Below, piece by piece: positions 1 through 9,725 of a DNA stretch of 64,000 bases (its first letter is position 1; each line of letters begins with the position of its first letter). The notes below the pieces were generated by a model. The model was not told where the DNA came from, ran no database searches, and saw only the letters and a program-made list of their open reading frames with translations. A program made the position numbers and the translations under genes. The stretch is from the NCBI GenBank assembly GCA_034231615.1, contig CM067322.1, forward strand, positions 102,757,587-102,821,586, given 5' to 3'. The stretch comes from Meghimatium bilineatum (taxonomy: Eukaryota > Mollusca > Gastropoda > Stylommatophora > Philomycidae).

Positions 1-912
1 TTTTCACCCGGCCATCAAGTTCACCTCCCATGTGAACAGCCTGGACACATCCATCACTATCCAACCCTTCTGTCCCATCACATTGGTACACTACAAACCT
101 ACTGATACCCATAGCTTTCTTCTGTACACCTCTTCTCTCCCTCTGCCTGTCGGGATTCTGTCCCATTCTCTTTGTATCCTGTGATTGACGAGGAAGACTT
201 CCTAGAGAAAGCTTACGATGACGGATTTCTTCAGCTGTCACCTATACCTCAAGATCTGCCCTTCTTCTAGTGTGCAGTCTCTCCCATTAGATCACCCTCT
301 TGAACACTCAGAAGTCTTCCTCTTCTGACAGTGTCAAGCTTGTTCTCACTTTACACCCGAATAGCGTCACCTTCCTCTTCTCCAGTCTGATCCCGAGACG
401 CAGAAAGTGTTCTATGGACCCCCCCCCCTTTTTTTTTTTGCTTACAGACATGACAAGAACCTCAGGGATCTAGTGGTCCGGAGTCACCTCCAGCCTAACA
501 TTCCTAATCATTTCGGCACTATCAGCTGCAAACGCTACATCTGTGTCTATGTCACCCAGACCTGGTCTGTCACATTCCCCAAAGCCACCTTCACCATTGA
601 GGAGAGCTTCATATGTGTCCCGCAACATCATCTATGCAAGCGTTGCGCCATGGTATATATAGGTGAAACTGGAAGGAGGCCCGCAGACTGATTCTGTGAA
701 CACCTGTATAGCATTAAAAAAATATTTGAGTTATCCTGTAGACGTCCACTTATGTGGCACGGGTCATCGGGGATACCATGACATTCAGGTTACAGCTATT
801 AATTCATGCTTCTCTAACGACCGTACCTGTCTGCGCTAGACAACTGCTACATTTACCAATATGGCATTCTTAAACTCAACGGCATCAATAAGCACCTGTC
901 TCATGTATGATT
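1..912 (+). mobile_element. Penelope-like retroelement, decayed 3' portion with GIY-YIG endonuclease remnant
   Basis: Frame-broken translation on the plus strand reads like the end of a Penelope-like element (PLE). Near 90-190 there is a YKPTDTHSFLLYTSS-type motif. Near 430-490 there is AYRHDKNLRDLVVRSHLQP, typical of the post-RT linker. Near 650-700 there is a YIGETGRRPAD motif followed, after one stop, by FCEHL, which matches the core of the PLE GIY-YIG nuclease. A GTLNxxGIN-like end follows near 870-890. Several stops and frameshifts show it is dead. Its 5' part lies outside the window. PLEs are RT elements distinct from LINEs. The assignment rests on recognised motifs, not on a search. 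Confidence 0.72.
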
Positions 913-967
913 ATAGTTGTTCTATAGCTGCTGTTTGTCTCGTGTCACATGTTTGTAGACTTTTCTT

Positions 968-1158
968 TGTATATTCCTTGTCTGGTGTCATTTCACATCT
1001 TCCTGTCAATCTACAGTACACATGACCATGTGTATATTCCTTGTCTGGTGTCATTTCACATCTTCCTGTCAATCTACAGTACACATGACCATGTGTATAT
1101 TCCTTGTCTGGTGTCATTTCACATCTTCCTGTCAATCTACAGTACACATGACCATGTG
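968..1158. repeat. 63-bp tandem repeat, three copies
   Basis: Three near-identical 63-bp copies beginning TGTATATTCCTTGTCTGGTG. The unit is a multiple of three and has no stop in one plus and one minus frame, which creates short spurious ORFs. It lies between the PLE coding remnant and a PLE-like 3' motif near 1205. Confidence 0.95.
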
Positions 1159-1198
1159 AACGTCCATAATTTCTTACTGTCCATTTTCTGTTTAAATT

Positions 1199-1262
1199 TG
1201 TGTCTTGATAAAGGCCTTTTGGTCAAAACGCCGATTTGTGTGCGATATTATGCGTATCTTGA
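1199..1262 (+). other. PLE 3' terminal motif, degraded hammerhead-like core
   Basis: The stretch CTTGATAAAGGC, then GGTCAAAACG, has the layout CUGAUGA - stem II - GAAAC that hammerhead ribozymes in Penelope-like elements use. Here the core bases are mutated (TTGATAA in place of CTGATGA, and CAAAAC in place of CGAAAC). The same motif in the same order recurs in the 73-bp array at 60.1-60.7 kb on the minus strand. I infer a PLE 3' end; ribozyme activity is unlikely. Confidence 0.35.
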
Positions 1263-1398
1263 GTGATTAGCAAACATTCATTACCCTGTTCCTGTATTTA
1301 CCTGTTCTAATTTGGTCATCATTTTGTGTACACAAAGATGACATCTTCTTCTGCATTCGCTCTCTGATAATGAACACAAAATTATTTGTGATTTCCAC

Positions 1399-1425
1399 GG
1401 GGGGGGGGGGGGGGGGGGGGGGGGG
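1399..1425. repeat. Poly(G) tract, 27 G
   Basis: An uninterrupted run of 27 G on the plus strand, the longest of several poly(G) runs in the window (others at 6442-6460, 17321-17341 and 41331-41341). It could form a G-quadruplex, and the exact length is prone to sequencing error. Confidence 0.9.
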
Positions 1426-2007
1426 AGTGTATTGTGCGGCTGGTTTACAGCAGAACTGCATTATTTGTGCGTTCTGGTCCAGCACATCTGATTTCGGCAT
1501 GAGAGACGAGGAAGTATCCAATGATAATACAATAAATGTTTAAGAACCATATCAGTGTGGATGTATTTATTAAACAAACATTTATTAATGAGACATTCAG
1601 TAAATGTCCATTCATCTGTACACAGTCAATTCTCTTTGCCAACAAGTTATCTAGACTGTAACCTGTGATATAAATGATAAGGACTGCCTGTAGTATTTTA
1701 ATGAGGTTGGATAGTGTAGCAAATATCTGCAATGTCATGTATGTTGTAAGATGTAACTAAGGGGCTGTCCATAAATTGTCTCAGCAATTGGGGGGGGCGG
1801 GGGTGATGTTTGACAATATTTGTTTGTTATATACTAGTTATTTATGGGGAATTTTAAAAGTTGTAAAATGTGAACAATTCTATGTGTTCACTTTTTCTTA
1901 TAAATTTGTTGACATAATTAAGCAGATGGATACCCAGAATTCTTGACAGTTTTTGACAGGGTAAACAAATTGACACAAAAATTAACTTAACATCTAAGGA
2001 GAGTTGT
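1426..2007. other. Intergenic, no gene seen
   Basis: AT-rich sequence with no coding signal. A short G-rich stretch near 1790-1805 follows GGGGCTGTCCATAAATTGTC, a phrase that looks like part of a dispersed repeat. Confidence 0.5.
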
Positions 2008-2335
2008 AATGGAGTTGGCTGTTCCATCCAGTATACAGTAACAAGTGGAGTTGGCTGTCCCATCCAGTATACAGTAACAAGTGGAGTTGGCTGTCCCATC
2101 CAGTATACAGTAACAAGTGGAGTTGGCTGTCCCATCCAGTATACAGTAACAAGTGGAGTTGGCTGTCCCATCCAGTATACAGTAACAAGTGGAATGGCTG
2201 TCCCATCCAGTATACAGTAACAAGTGGAATGGCTGTCCCATCCAGTATACAGTAACAAGTGGAATGGCTGTTCCATCCAGTATACAGTAACAAGTGGAAT
2301 GGCTGTTCCATCCAGTATACAGTAACAAGTGGGAT
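2008..2335. repeat. 34-37-bp tandem repeat
   Basis: About nine copies of a unit starting GGAGTTGGCTGTCCCATCCA and ending in CAGTATACAGTAACAAGT. The first copies carry GGAGTTGG and the later ones GGAATGG, two bases shorter, so the array has two sub-blocks. It runs directly into the next array and shares the CAGTAACAAGT end with it. Confidence 0.95.
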
Positions 2336-2915
2336 AGTCAACAAACATGACTACATTATACAGTAACAAGTGGGATAGTCAACAAACATAACTACATTAT
2401 ACAGTAACAAGTGGGATAGTCAACAAACATTACTACATTATACAGTAACAAGTGGGATAGTCAACAAACATGACTACATTATACAGTAACTTCAGTAACA
2501 AGTGGGATAGTCAACAAACATGACTACATTATACAGTAACTTCAGTAACAAGTGGGATAGTCAACAAACATGACTACAGTATACAGTAACAAGTGGGATA
2601 GTCAACAAACATTACAGTAATAGTCAACAAACATTACAGTAATAGTCAACAAACATTACAGTAACTACAATAACAAGTGGGATAGTCAACAAACATGACT
2701 ACATTATACAGTAACTTCAGTAACAAGTGGGATAGTCAACAAACATGACTACAGTATACAGTAACAAGTGGGATAGTCAACAAACATTACAGTAACTACA
2801 GTAACAAGTGTGGGATAGTCAACATTACAGTAACTACAGTAACAAGTGGGATAGTCTACAAACATGACTACATTATATAGTAACAAGTTGGGCAGTCAAC
2901 AAACATGACTACGAC
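2336..2915. repeat. Compound tandem repeat sharing CAGTAACAAGT with its neighbour
   Basis: Irregular copies of GGGATAGTCAACAAACATGA followed by CTACATTATACAGTAACAAGT. Some copies insert CTTCAGTAA or are cut to TAGTCAACAAACATTACAGTAA. It looks like the preceding array after replacement of half its unit. No gene signal is seen. Confidence 0.9.
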
Positions 2916-2934
2916 AACAAAAGAAACGTTTAAC

Positions 2935-3650
2935 TTGACCATTCACAACAGCTGTTGTGTGTTCATCAATTACAAGTGATGATGACCATTTTTTACATCC
3001 ACTTTTGAAAATTCAGTTATAATTATGACCATGCCTAGTAGTTCGCAGATGGCTAATGAGCCTTATTCGAGCTGTAAATGTTCTTGGATTGTTCGGGCAT
3101 AGAATGACCACCGTAGACGGATTTTGGTCTATCCATGACTTTCTAGCTACTCTCCACTGTTGAGTTGCTGCATTTTCTCCTCTTTTCACAGGATTATGCA
3201 CCCTTTTTGAGTGTAGAGCGTCATGTAGATCTATTTTGTGCAAGTTCTTCCCATGTGCCATGGTCTATTTCAAAGGCTTTCAGTGAGGTCTTTAACAAGT
3301 CTGTGTAGTGCTTCTTTTGGCCACCTTGAGATCACATACCCTTCTTCAGCTCACCATAGAGAAGTATCTTTGGCAGGCAATGGTCTGGCAAACGTACCAA
3401 ATGACCTGTCCAACGAATCTGTGTCTGCATCAGGATAGTATCAATGCTGGGGATACCAAATCTGTCAAGGACAGTGGTATCTGGAATCTTGTCTTGCCAT
3501 CTGATGTTCATAACTTTTCTGAGACAAGTTGTCTGAAAGTGATTGAGTTTCCTCACATGATGTCTATACACAGTCCATGTTTCACTAGCGTATAAGAGCA
3601 CTGGAAGTACCACTGCTCTGTAGACTTTCACATGGATGTGAAAATGACTT
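2935..3650 (-). mobile_element. LINE 3' end, family C (C2H2-tailed), 5'-truncated
   Basis: Reading right to left, the translation gives the LINE post-RT region: VLLYASETWTVYRHH, FQTTCLRKVMNIRWQDKIPD, TVLDRFGIPSID. It then gives IRWTGHLVR and, near 3020-3110, a CPNNPRTFTARIRLISHLR stretch, the C2H2-like finger that closes many LINE ORF2 proteins. Several frameshifts are present, for example in the lysine/arginine-rich stretch at 3160-3300. A second copy of the same family lies at 34,917-35,540 on the opposite strand and shares its 3' UTR (GTCATCATCACTTGT). The clade is unresolved. Confidence 0.8.
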
Positions 3651-3828
3651 GCACTGGGGATTTTAATTAAAGTGAGAAGTTGTGCAAAGGAGTTGTTTAA
3701 CAGCAGTTACTCCATGGGTGAGAGACGTGATGTATTCCTTGAAAAACTGTAAGGAGCTAAATAGAACTAAAAGACCAGACAAAGTAAGGTATGTCAGGCC
3801 ATATGTACAAATAAAATGACACCACAAC

Positions 3829-4080
3829 ACATCCCTTGACTACATTCTGCTACAAGGGAGATCTTGCAGGATTACATTCTGCTACAAGGGAGATCTTGCA
3901 GGACTACAGTCTGCTACAAGGGAGATCTAGTAGGACCATTGTCCTGTTACAAAAGAGATTTAGTAGGACCATTATTCTGGTACAAGAAACATCTAGAAGG
4001 ATCATTGTCCTGTTAAAAAGAGAGATCTAGAAGGACCATTGTCCTGTTACAAAAAGAGAGATCTATAAGGAATTTGGGAA
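3829..4080. repeat. Minisatellite derived from a SINE core
   Basis: About seven diverged copies, 35-40 bp each, built around CTACAAGGGAGATCTTGCAGG. This matches the region CTACAAGAGAGATCCAGCAGG in the SINE copies at 18,130, 53,780 and 4,900. The array therefore looks like a tandem expansion of a SINE internal segment. Confidence 0.7.
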
Positions 4081-4109
4081 TGAACAATAAAAAAATGCTA
4101 AAAGATAAA

Positions 4110-4345
4110 AATATTATCTACTAGACATGGATATTCTCTACAAGGCAGGGACATTATAAGACGTGTATTCTCTACAAGACAGAGGTATTGCACATAACAT
4201 GGACCTAAAATGCAAGAACATTTTCTACAATACAGGGACATTCTCTACAAGACAGACATTGTACACGACAGGGACATTCTCTATAAAATGGACATTCTCA
4301 CAAGACAGCGACATGCTCTACAAGACAGAACTATACTCTTCAATG
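4110..4345. repeat. Degenerate ACATTCTCTACAAGACAG minisatellite
   Basis: Imperfect tandem copies of a roughly 19-20-bp phrase ACATTCTCTACAAGACAGG, one every 19-40 bases. The spurious ORFs across it have no recognised motif. Confidence 0.75.
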
Positions 4346-4423
4346 GGAAAGGTGAATTAACAACCAGCATGTTTCTGGGGCAAAAAAAAATCAAAGAACA
4401 ATTACACTATAACCTGTCATGCA

Positions 4424-4640
4424 TGTTATAAGAGGCAACTAAATAAGTTTAGGTGTGCGGTTGGCTACCCATCCTGTAATAAGTCACTGTAACAAGAATT
4501 GCTGGGATAGAACTGCATGTGTTGTTCTGAAAGGTGCTGATATCACAGTCAAGCTGTAAACCATAGCACAACGCCTTCTGTACTGCAGACTACATCTTGC
4601 TTACTGACAAGAGTTTTAGAACGATTGCTGCAAGTGTGTT
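4424..4640 (+). mobile_element. SINE, type 1, strongly decayed
   Basis: It follows the order seen in other copies: TATAAGAGGCAACTAA, a GGTTGGCTACCC-type segment, CTGTAAACCATAGCACAACG, GACTACATC, and a remnant of the AGTTTGAGAACGA end. Divergence is high and no tail remains. Confidence 0.55.
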
Positions 4641-4679
4641 CCCTGGGCCTGAATGGGGAGAAAAGAATGGTAAAACTGC

Positions 4680-4958
4680 TGTCATGCATGTCATAAGACT
4701 AAGAAGATTTTGGGGTGCAGTTGACTGTCCCATTACATAGAGGGTCGGAACATCCCAGAAGCCATGTTGAAGTCAGATGTGGCATGTAAAAAGGTGAAAC
4801 CCCTGAAGACGGATGTGTTGGACCATTGGCATCAATAAAGTAGCGACACAACGCGTTTCCATTCTCTGGACTACAACTGGAAATCTTGTAGGACCAATGT
4901 CCTGTTACACGAGAAATCCAGCAGGAGTTTGAGAATGAGCGCTGAAGAAGAAGAAAAG
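4680..4958 (+). mobile_element. SINE, type 2, near full length, GAA tail
   Basis: The head (CATGTCATAAGACTAAG, GACTGTCCCAT, AGAAGCCATGTTGAAG) is followed by the type 2 body (GAAGACGGATGTGTTGGACC, CATTTCCATTCTCTGGACTA in variant form, CACGAGAAATCCAGCAGGAG) and the end TTTGAGAATGAGCGCTGAAG plus a GAAGAAG tail. It is the longest copy here that joins the head to the type 2 body. A type 1 tail (GTAAACCATGACACAACACA) follows immediately at about 4,980-5,060, suggesting adjacent or dimeric insertions. Confidence 0.75.
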
Positions 4959-5058
4959 GTGCAGATATTGTAGATAAGATGTAAACCATGACACAACACA
5001 TTCCGTTTTCTGGACTACATAAAACTAATCTGCAGAAGTTTGAGAACACAGATGAAGA

Positions 5059-5285
5059 ACTATAGACATAAGGATAGATAGTCCATGCATGAAACAAATA
5101 CATATTTATTTGACAAATCTATGGTTTTGTTGAGATGTCCTTTACGAAATTCTGGATTTTCTGTGATGTCCATGAGATTTGATCTTCTAGTTTTTGATGC
5201 ACAGGCCTATCATCAACTGATCTGTCATAGATGTCCCAGTCCATTAATCTTGTAACCGCCATGCAGCTCATTGCTTGAAGGAGAA
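5059..5285. other. Intergenic, no gene seen
   Basis: AT-rich single-copy-looking sequence between the SINE cluster and the 36-bp array. No motif is recognised. Confidence 0.4.
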
Positions 5286-5845
5286 AAGTTATGGTAGAAA
5301 TATCAATTAGATGTTTGAATGAAAATAAGTTATTGTAGAAATGTTAGATGTAACAATGAGAAAAGTTATGGTAGAAATGTTATATGTTATAATGAGAAAA
5401 GTTATGGTAGAAATGTTAGATGTTATAATGAGAAAAGTTATGGTAGAAATGTTGGATGTTATAATGAGAAAAGTTATGGTAGAAATGTTATATGTTATAA
5501 TGAGAAAAGTTATGGTAGAAATGTTATATGTTATAATGAGAAAAGTTATGGTAGAAATGTTAGATGTTATAATGAGAAAAGTTATGGTAGAAATGTTGGA
5601 TGTTATAATGAGAAAAGTTATGGTAGAAATGTTGGATGTTATAATGAGAAAAGTTATGGTAGAAATGTTAGATGTTATAATGAGAAAAGTTATGGTAGAA
5701 ATGTTAGATGTTATAATGAGAAAAGTTATGGTAGAAATGTTAGATGTAACAATGAGAAAAGTTATGGTAGAAATGTTAGATGTTATAATGAGAAAAGTTA
5801 TGGTAGAAATGTTAGATGTTATAATGAGAAAAGTTATGGTAGATG
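5286..5845. repeat. 36-bp tandem repeat, about 15 copies
   Basis: The unit starts GAGAAAAGTTATGGTAGAAA and continues TGTTAGATGTTATAAT. Copies differ at few sites (TTAGATG, TTGGATG, TTATATG; AACAATGAG versus ATAATGAG). The unit is a multiple of three and is stop-free in two plus frames, giving spurious ORFs of 171-180 codons. Confidence 0.97.
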
Positions 5846-6660
5846 GGGAATTGTAATCTAAATTGACATCTTTGTTGCTTGTGTGCTATCTATATATATA
5901 AATGTGTAACTCCATAACTCTATGTTTTTGTTATGTTCTATACGTTTCTCCATTTCATGACGCATACAAATAAAAATTGCCACATTTATAAAATACTTTA
6001 AAAGGAAGGCACTGGTGCTAGCGGAAAACAAATTACTGTCCAGTTGTCCGGCAAAAGATGACCAATTATACGATTGGGTAACCTTTTTACCTCTGACCCT
6101 GCACAAAGCTCAGACAGACATAAACAAATGTTTGTAACAGCTAGGCCTAGAAATTAATGTTCTTGAATTTGAATCAATATTCAAACTGTTTCAATCAATG
6201 TATACTGTGCATTCTGAGGTTAAGTATTGTTTCTACCGCATAATACTTTTATATCTTATATCATACTATGTTCTGGGAAAAATACATGACATGACACACA
6301 TGAGAGTATGCAATTTTCATAAAGCTACATATATTTTATACTCTGTCTTTTGTATGTCCAGAATAGCTTAATTTGTACAAGCGTGAAGTATATCATGGGA
6401 GGGACTGTCGCCGCGCGTTTGTTTGATCCAAGATATATTTTGGGGGGGGGGGGGGGGGGGTTAAAAATGTATAAACTTAAACATATTAATGTCATCAATA
6501 CATTACAAGAAATATTATAGCATAAATCCTATTTTATTTTATTCTTGCCCGGGCATTGTTTCTAGTCTATATATAAACCCATAACCTGTCAAGGTCGTAG
6601 GGGCACTACATTGGATGCATCAACACACAGTCACAGGGGCACTACATTGGATGCATGATT
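5846..6660. other. Intergenic with a 19-G tract
   Basis: No coding signal. It holds a G run at 6442-6460 and two copies of CAGGGGCACTACATTGGATGC-like sequence near 6598-6655. The rest is AT-rich. Confidence 0.45.
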
Positions 6661-6664
6661 CTAT

Positions 6665-7640
6665 CTGTTCTCTATTCATCTTGTTGAATCATCAGATCTG
6701 TTCTCTCTTCATCTTGCTGAATCTTCAGATCAGTTCTCTCTTCATCTTGCTGAATCTTCAGATCTGTTCTCTCTTCATCTTGCTGAATCTTCAGATCAGT
6801 TCTCTCTTCATCTTGCTGAATCTTCAGATCAGTTCTCTCTTCTTGCTGAATATTCAGATCTGTTCTCTTCATCTTGCTGAATCTTCAGATCAGTTCTCTC
6901 TTCATCTTGCTGAATCTTCAGATCAGTTCTCTCTTCATCTTGCTGAATCTTCAGATCTGGTCTCTCTTCATCTTGCTGAATCTTCAGATCTGTTCTCTCT
7001 TCATCTTGCTGAATCTTCAGATCTGTTCTCTCTTCATCGAGCTGAATCTTCAGATCTGTTCTCTTCATCTTGCTGAATCTTCAGATCTGTTCTCTTCATC
7101 TTGCTGAATCTTCAGATCAGTTCTCTCGTCTTGCTGAATCTTCAGATCTGTTCTCTCTTCATCTTGCTGAATCTTCAGATCTGTTCTCTCTTCATCGAGC
7201 TGAATCTTCAGATCTGTTCTCTCTTCATCGAGCTGAATCTTCAGATCTGTTCTCTTCATCTTGCTGAATCTTCAGATCAGTTCTCTCGTCTTGCTGAATC
7301 TTCAGATCAGTTCTCTCGTCTTGCTGAATCTTCAGATCTGTTCTCTCTTCATCTTGCTGAATCTTCAGATCTGTTCTCTCTTCATCGATCTGAATCTTCA
7401 GATCTGTTCTCTCTTCATCGAGCTGAATCTTCAGATCTGTTCCCTTCATCTTGCTGAATCTTCAGATCAGTTCTCTCGTCTTGCTGAATCTTCAGATCAG
7501 TTCTCTCTTCATCTTGCTGAATCTTCAGATCTGGTCTCTCTTCATCTTGCTGAATCTTCAGATCTGTTCTCTCTTCATCGAGCTGAATCTTCAGATCTGT
7601 TCTCTCTTCATCGAGCTGAATCTTCTGACCAGTTCTCAGA
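6665..7640. repeat. 33-bp tandem repeat, about 30 copies
   Basis: The unit begins TCTTCATCTTGCTGAATCTT and continues CAGATCTGTTCTC. Length variants (33, 30 and 27 bp) arise from loss of CTT or TTCATC. Variants CATCGAGC and CATCTTGC alternate in blocks. Both strands are open over long stretches, which explains many overlapping ORFs and no real gene. Confidence 0.97.
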
Positions 7641-7699
7641 AAAAATCTTAGTTTTTTGCAGGTCTACACAGTAGCCACAAAGCGTTTGCCTCAGCTCAG

Positions 7700-7775
7700 T
7701 CCACTAAAGTGAATACTGAGGAGTACCTCATCTCAGTCCACTAAAGTGAATATTGAGAAGTACCTCAGCTTCTGC
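7700..7775. repeat. Imperfect ~44-bp duplication
   Basis: Two copies of CTCAGTCCACTAAAGTGAAT followed by ATTGAGAAGTACCTCA variants. Confidence 0.6.
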
Positions 7776-7994
7776 TCTAACGTTTGAGGATTTCTTTCCC
7801 ATTCTGCAATGAATATGGTACTATAAAAATACTTACCTATACATATTACCACTCCATGCATGACGTTAAATATAAAAACACGTCTTGGCTGTGACGACCT
7901 CCTGGGTGATAATAAAATGAATAAACGATATAGTTAATTTCATGTCACCAAATCTGAGACTTAGAATTTCCACTTGAAAAAAATAAATTTCTCC

Positions 7995-8160
7995 ACTACC
8001 ATAGGATCTCTTTTGCAGCAGAACGTTCCTACTAGATTTCCATCAGTATGCAATCCAGAGAATTTGTATTAGTGTTATTCGAACCAATGCCCCAAGATAC
8101 CTGACTTTGGCATCGGTAATCACTTGCACTGAACAATTAACGTCTGTAAGTGTAGTAGGC
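7995..8160 (-). mobile_element. SINE, type 2, minus strand, decayed
   Basis: The reverse complement gives GGATTGCATACTGATGGAAA, CTAGTAGGAACGTT and GCTGCAAAAGAGATCC, matching the body of the SINE copies at 23,416 and 53,673. The plus-strand end GCATCGGTAATCACTTGCAC corresponds to the head. Confidence 0.6.
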
Positions 8161-8393
8161 CAGCCATATTAGGGAATAGGTTCTTTTACTTACACACAGG
8201 TCACCATGCTCAAAGCTATGGTCAAACATATATGACATCTGAGGTCTTGTTTGGAATGTGTGCCTCCCAATATTTACATAGTTTTTAAATTATTGTCTGA
8301 TCGTAATTTTTTAGTAGTTTGTGACGTCATCGCTAAATTCTATTGTTTAGCAGTTTGTGATGTCACTCTGCCGGTTCATATTCTATTATCAAA

Positions 8394-8609
8394 ATGGCTG
8401 CTGTATCAATGCTGAACTTGCCTACAACTGATAAAGATGCAGTACGCTTGTTGCAGTTGCGAGTTCTCTGTAATGAAAAGATGTGTATACAGGGACATGC
8501 TATGAAATTGTACTACTATGCTAACAGAAGGATTAATTGGAAATATTATGTACAGAAACACCGTCTTAATGTGAAGGTCAACGCTTGCATTTCTCAAAGC
8601 TCTCAATAG
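8394..8609 (+). CDS. Unknown 71-codon ORF, possibly an exon or transposon fragment
   Basis: This ORF is outside the tandem arrays and starts AAAATGGCTGCT, a reasonable start context. The protein (MAAVSMLNLPTTDKDAVRLL, later LCNEKMCIQGHAMKLYYYAN) is not low-complexity and has a normal residue mix. Upstream, 8,300-8,370 holds two TTTGTGACGTCA/TTTGTGATGTCA boxes, which resemble CRE sites but could be a repeat. No splice donor or homologue is recognised. It may be chance or part of a DNA transposon. Confidence 0.2.
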   Translation: MAAVSMLNLPTTDKDAVRLLQLRVLCNEKMCIQGHAMKLYYYANRRINWKYYVQKHRLNVKVNACISQSSQ

Positions 8610-9725
8610 TGACAATATGCAGATTTTGCTATGGCTGGGCGTAGATATCGTCAGAAATAATTCAGTCGGGGACAGAACAAGAGCGATAACCTCTTTAATA
8701 TATGAGTGCTTGCTGAAGTACAGGAAATAGGAATCTATACCATAGTTTGATAGCGCAATCAAAGGCCGAAACTGTTTCAGGATGTATTATGGAGAGATAG
8801 TGTATTTCTAACATTGCGAGTAACCATTCAGCAAGAATTATGGTTTCGCTTTTGTGTAGGAGAATAGACTATGTGGGTTAAGTATAGGAACTAGTATCAT
8901 GTGTTGGAAAATAATTACATAGATCAGAAGCCATACAAATTTTGATGTAACACTGTGGATAGTATGCAATTGTAATTGTAAACAGACAAGTGGACTAGCA
9001 AATTGATTTAATAAGAGTAGATTGAAGGCTTAGTCTGTTAAAAGTGTGACTAACAAGTAAACACTAGGGCTTATGCATAGTTGTGACTAACAAGTAAACA
9101 CTAGGGTTTATGCATAGTTGTGTGTTGTGAAATTAGTGATAGTTGAAATAAAAGAATTGATTAAATTAATTTAGTGGAGGAATCATAGTGTATTTCATGA
9201 TCATAGAGAATTCTTGATCATAACAGAAGTCACAGACAGAGAAATTGTGCAAACCAAATATTGAGTATTGTTCTAGGATAGGAAACTAGAAATAACAAAT
9301 ACAGTTATAAATTTCTTAGGCAGAAGAAGCAAAGTCTACAATTCAGGTTGGGTTGTCATGAACTTTAAAGAAATAGATTCACGCCCAGTCTTTGTTACCC
9401 CAGCAGATCAGATGTAATTGAACACTTCTGGGCCAAATGTGTAGGAAGACGCTGTTTAAAATTTATGTGATTCATTTATCTCAAATGAGAGAGAGTGTTT
9501 AATATCTGGAAGAAATTAGAAAATGGAAAGATGTGTTCTTTTCCAAACACCCACCAAGCATGATTATATTTTCAGTTAGGGTGAAGGTCAAGCGAACCTC
9601 AAGCGACTTCTTTTCATAAATACCGAACAAATTATTATATCAAGAAGAAGCAAAGCTACAGAGAAGGTAAAATTTACTTGTTATTCTTGAAGGTGCCACA
9701 TATTGGGCACACCACTGCTGATGAT
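8610..9725. other. Intergenic, no gene seen; one 37-bp duplication
   Basis: AT-rich sequence. Near 9,045-9,120 a phrase beginning TGTGACTAACAAGTAAACAC is duplicated in tandem. Nothing else is recognised. Confidence 0.45.

Noticed and set aside
5319-5861. 180-codon ORF of YGRNVRCYNEKS repeats
   Set aside because: 36-bp array translation; a second frame is equally open.
8300-8370. TGACGTCA-like boxes as CRE promoter elements
   Set aside because: Only two imperfect boxes in a duplicated phrase with no supported gene downstream.
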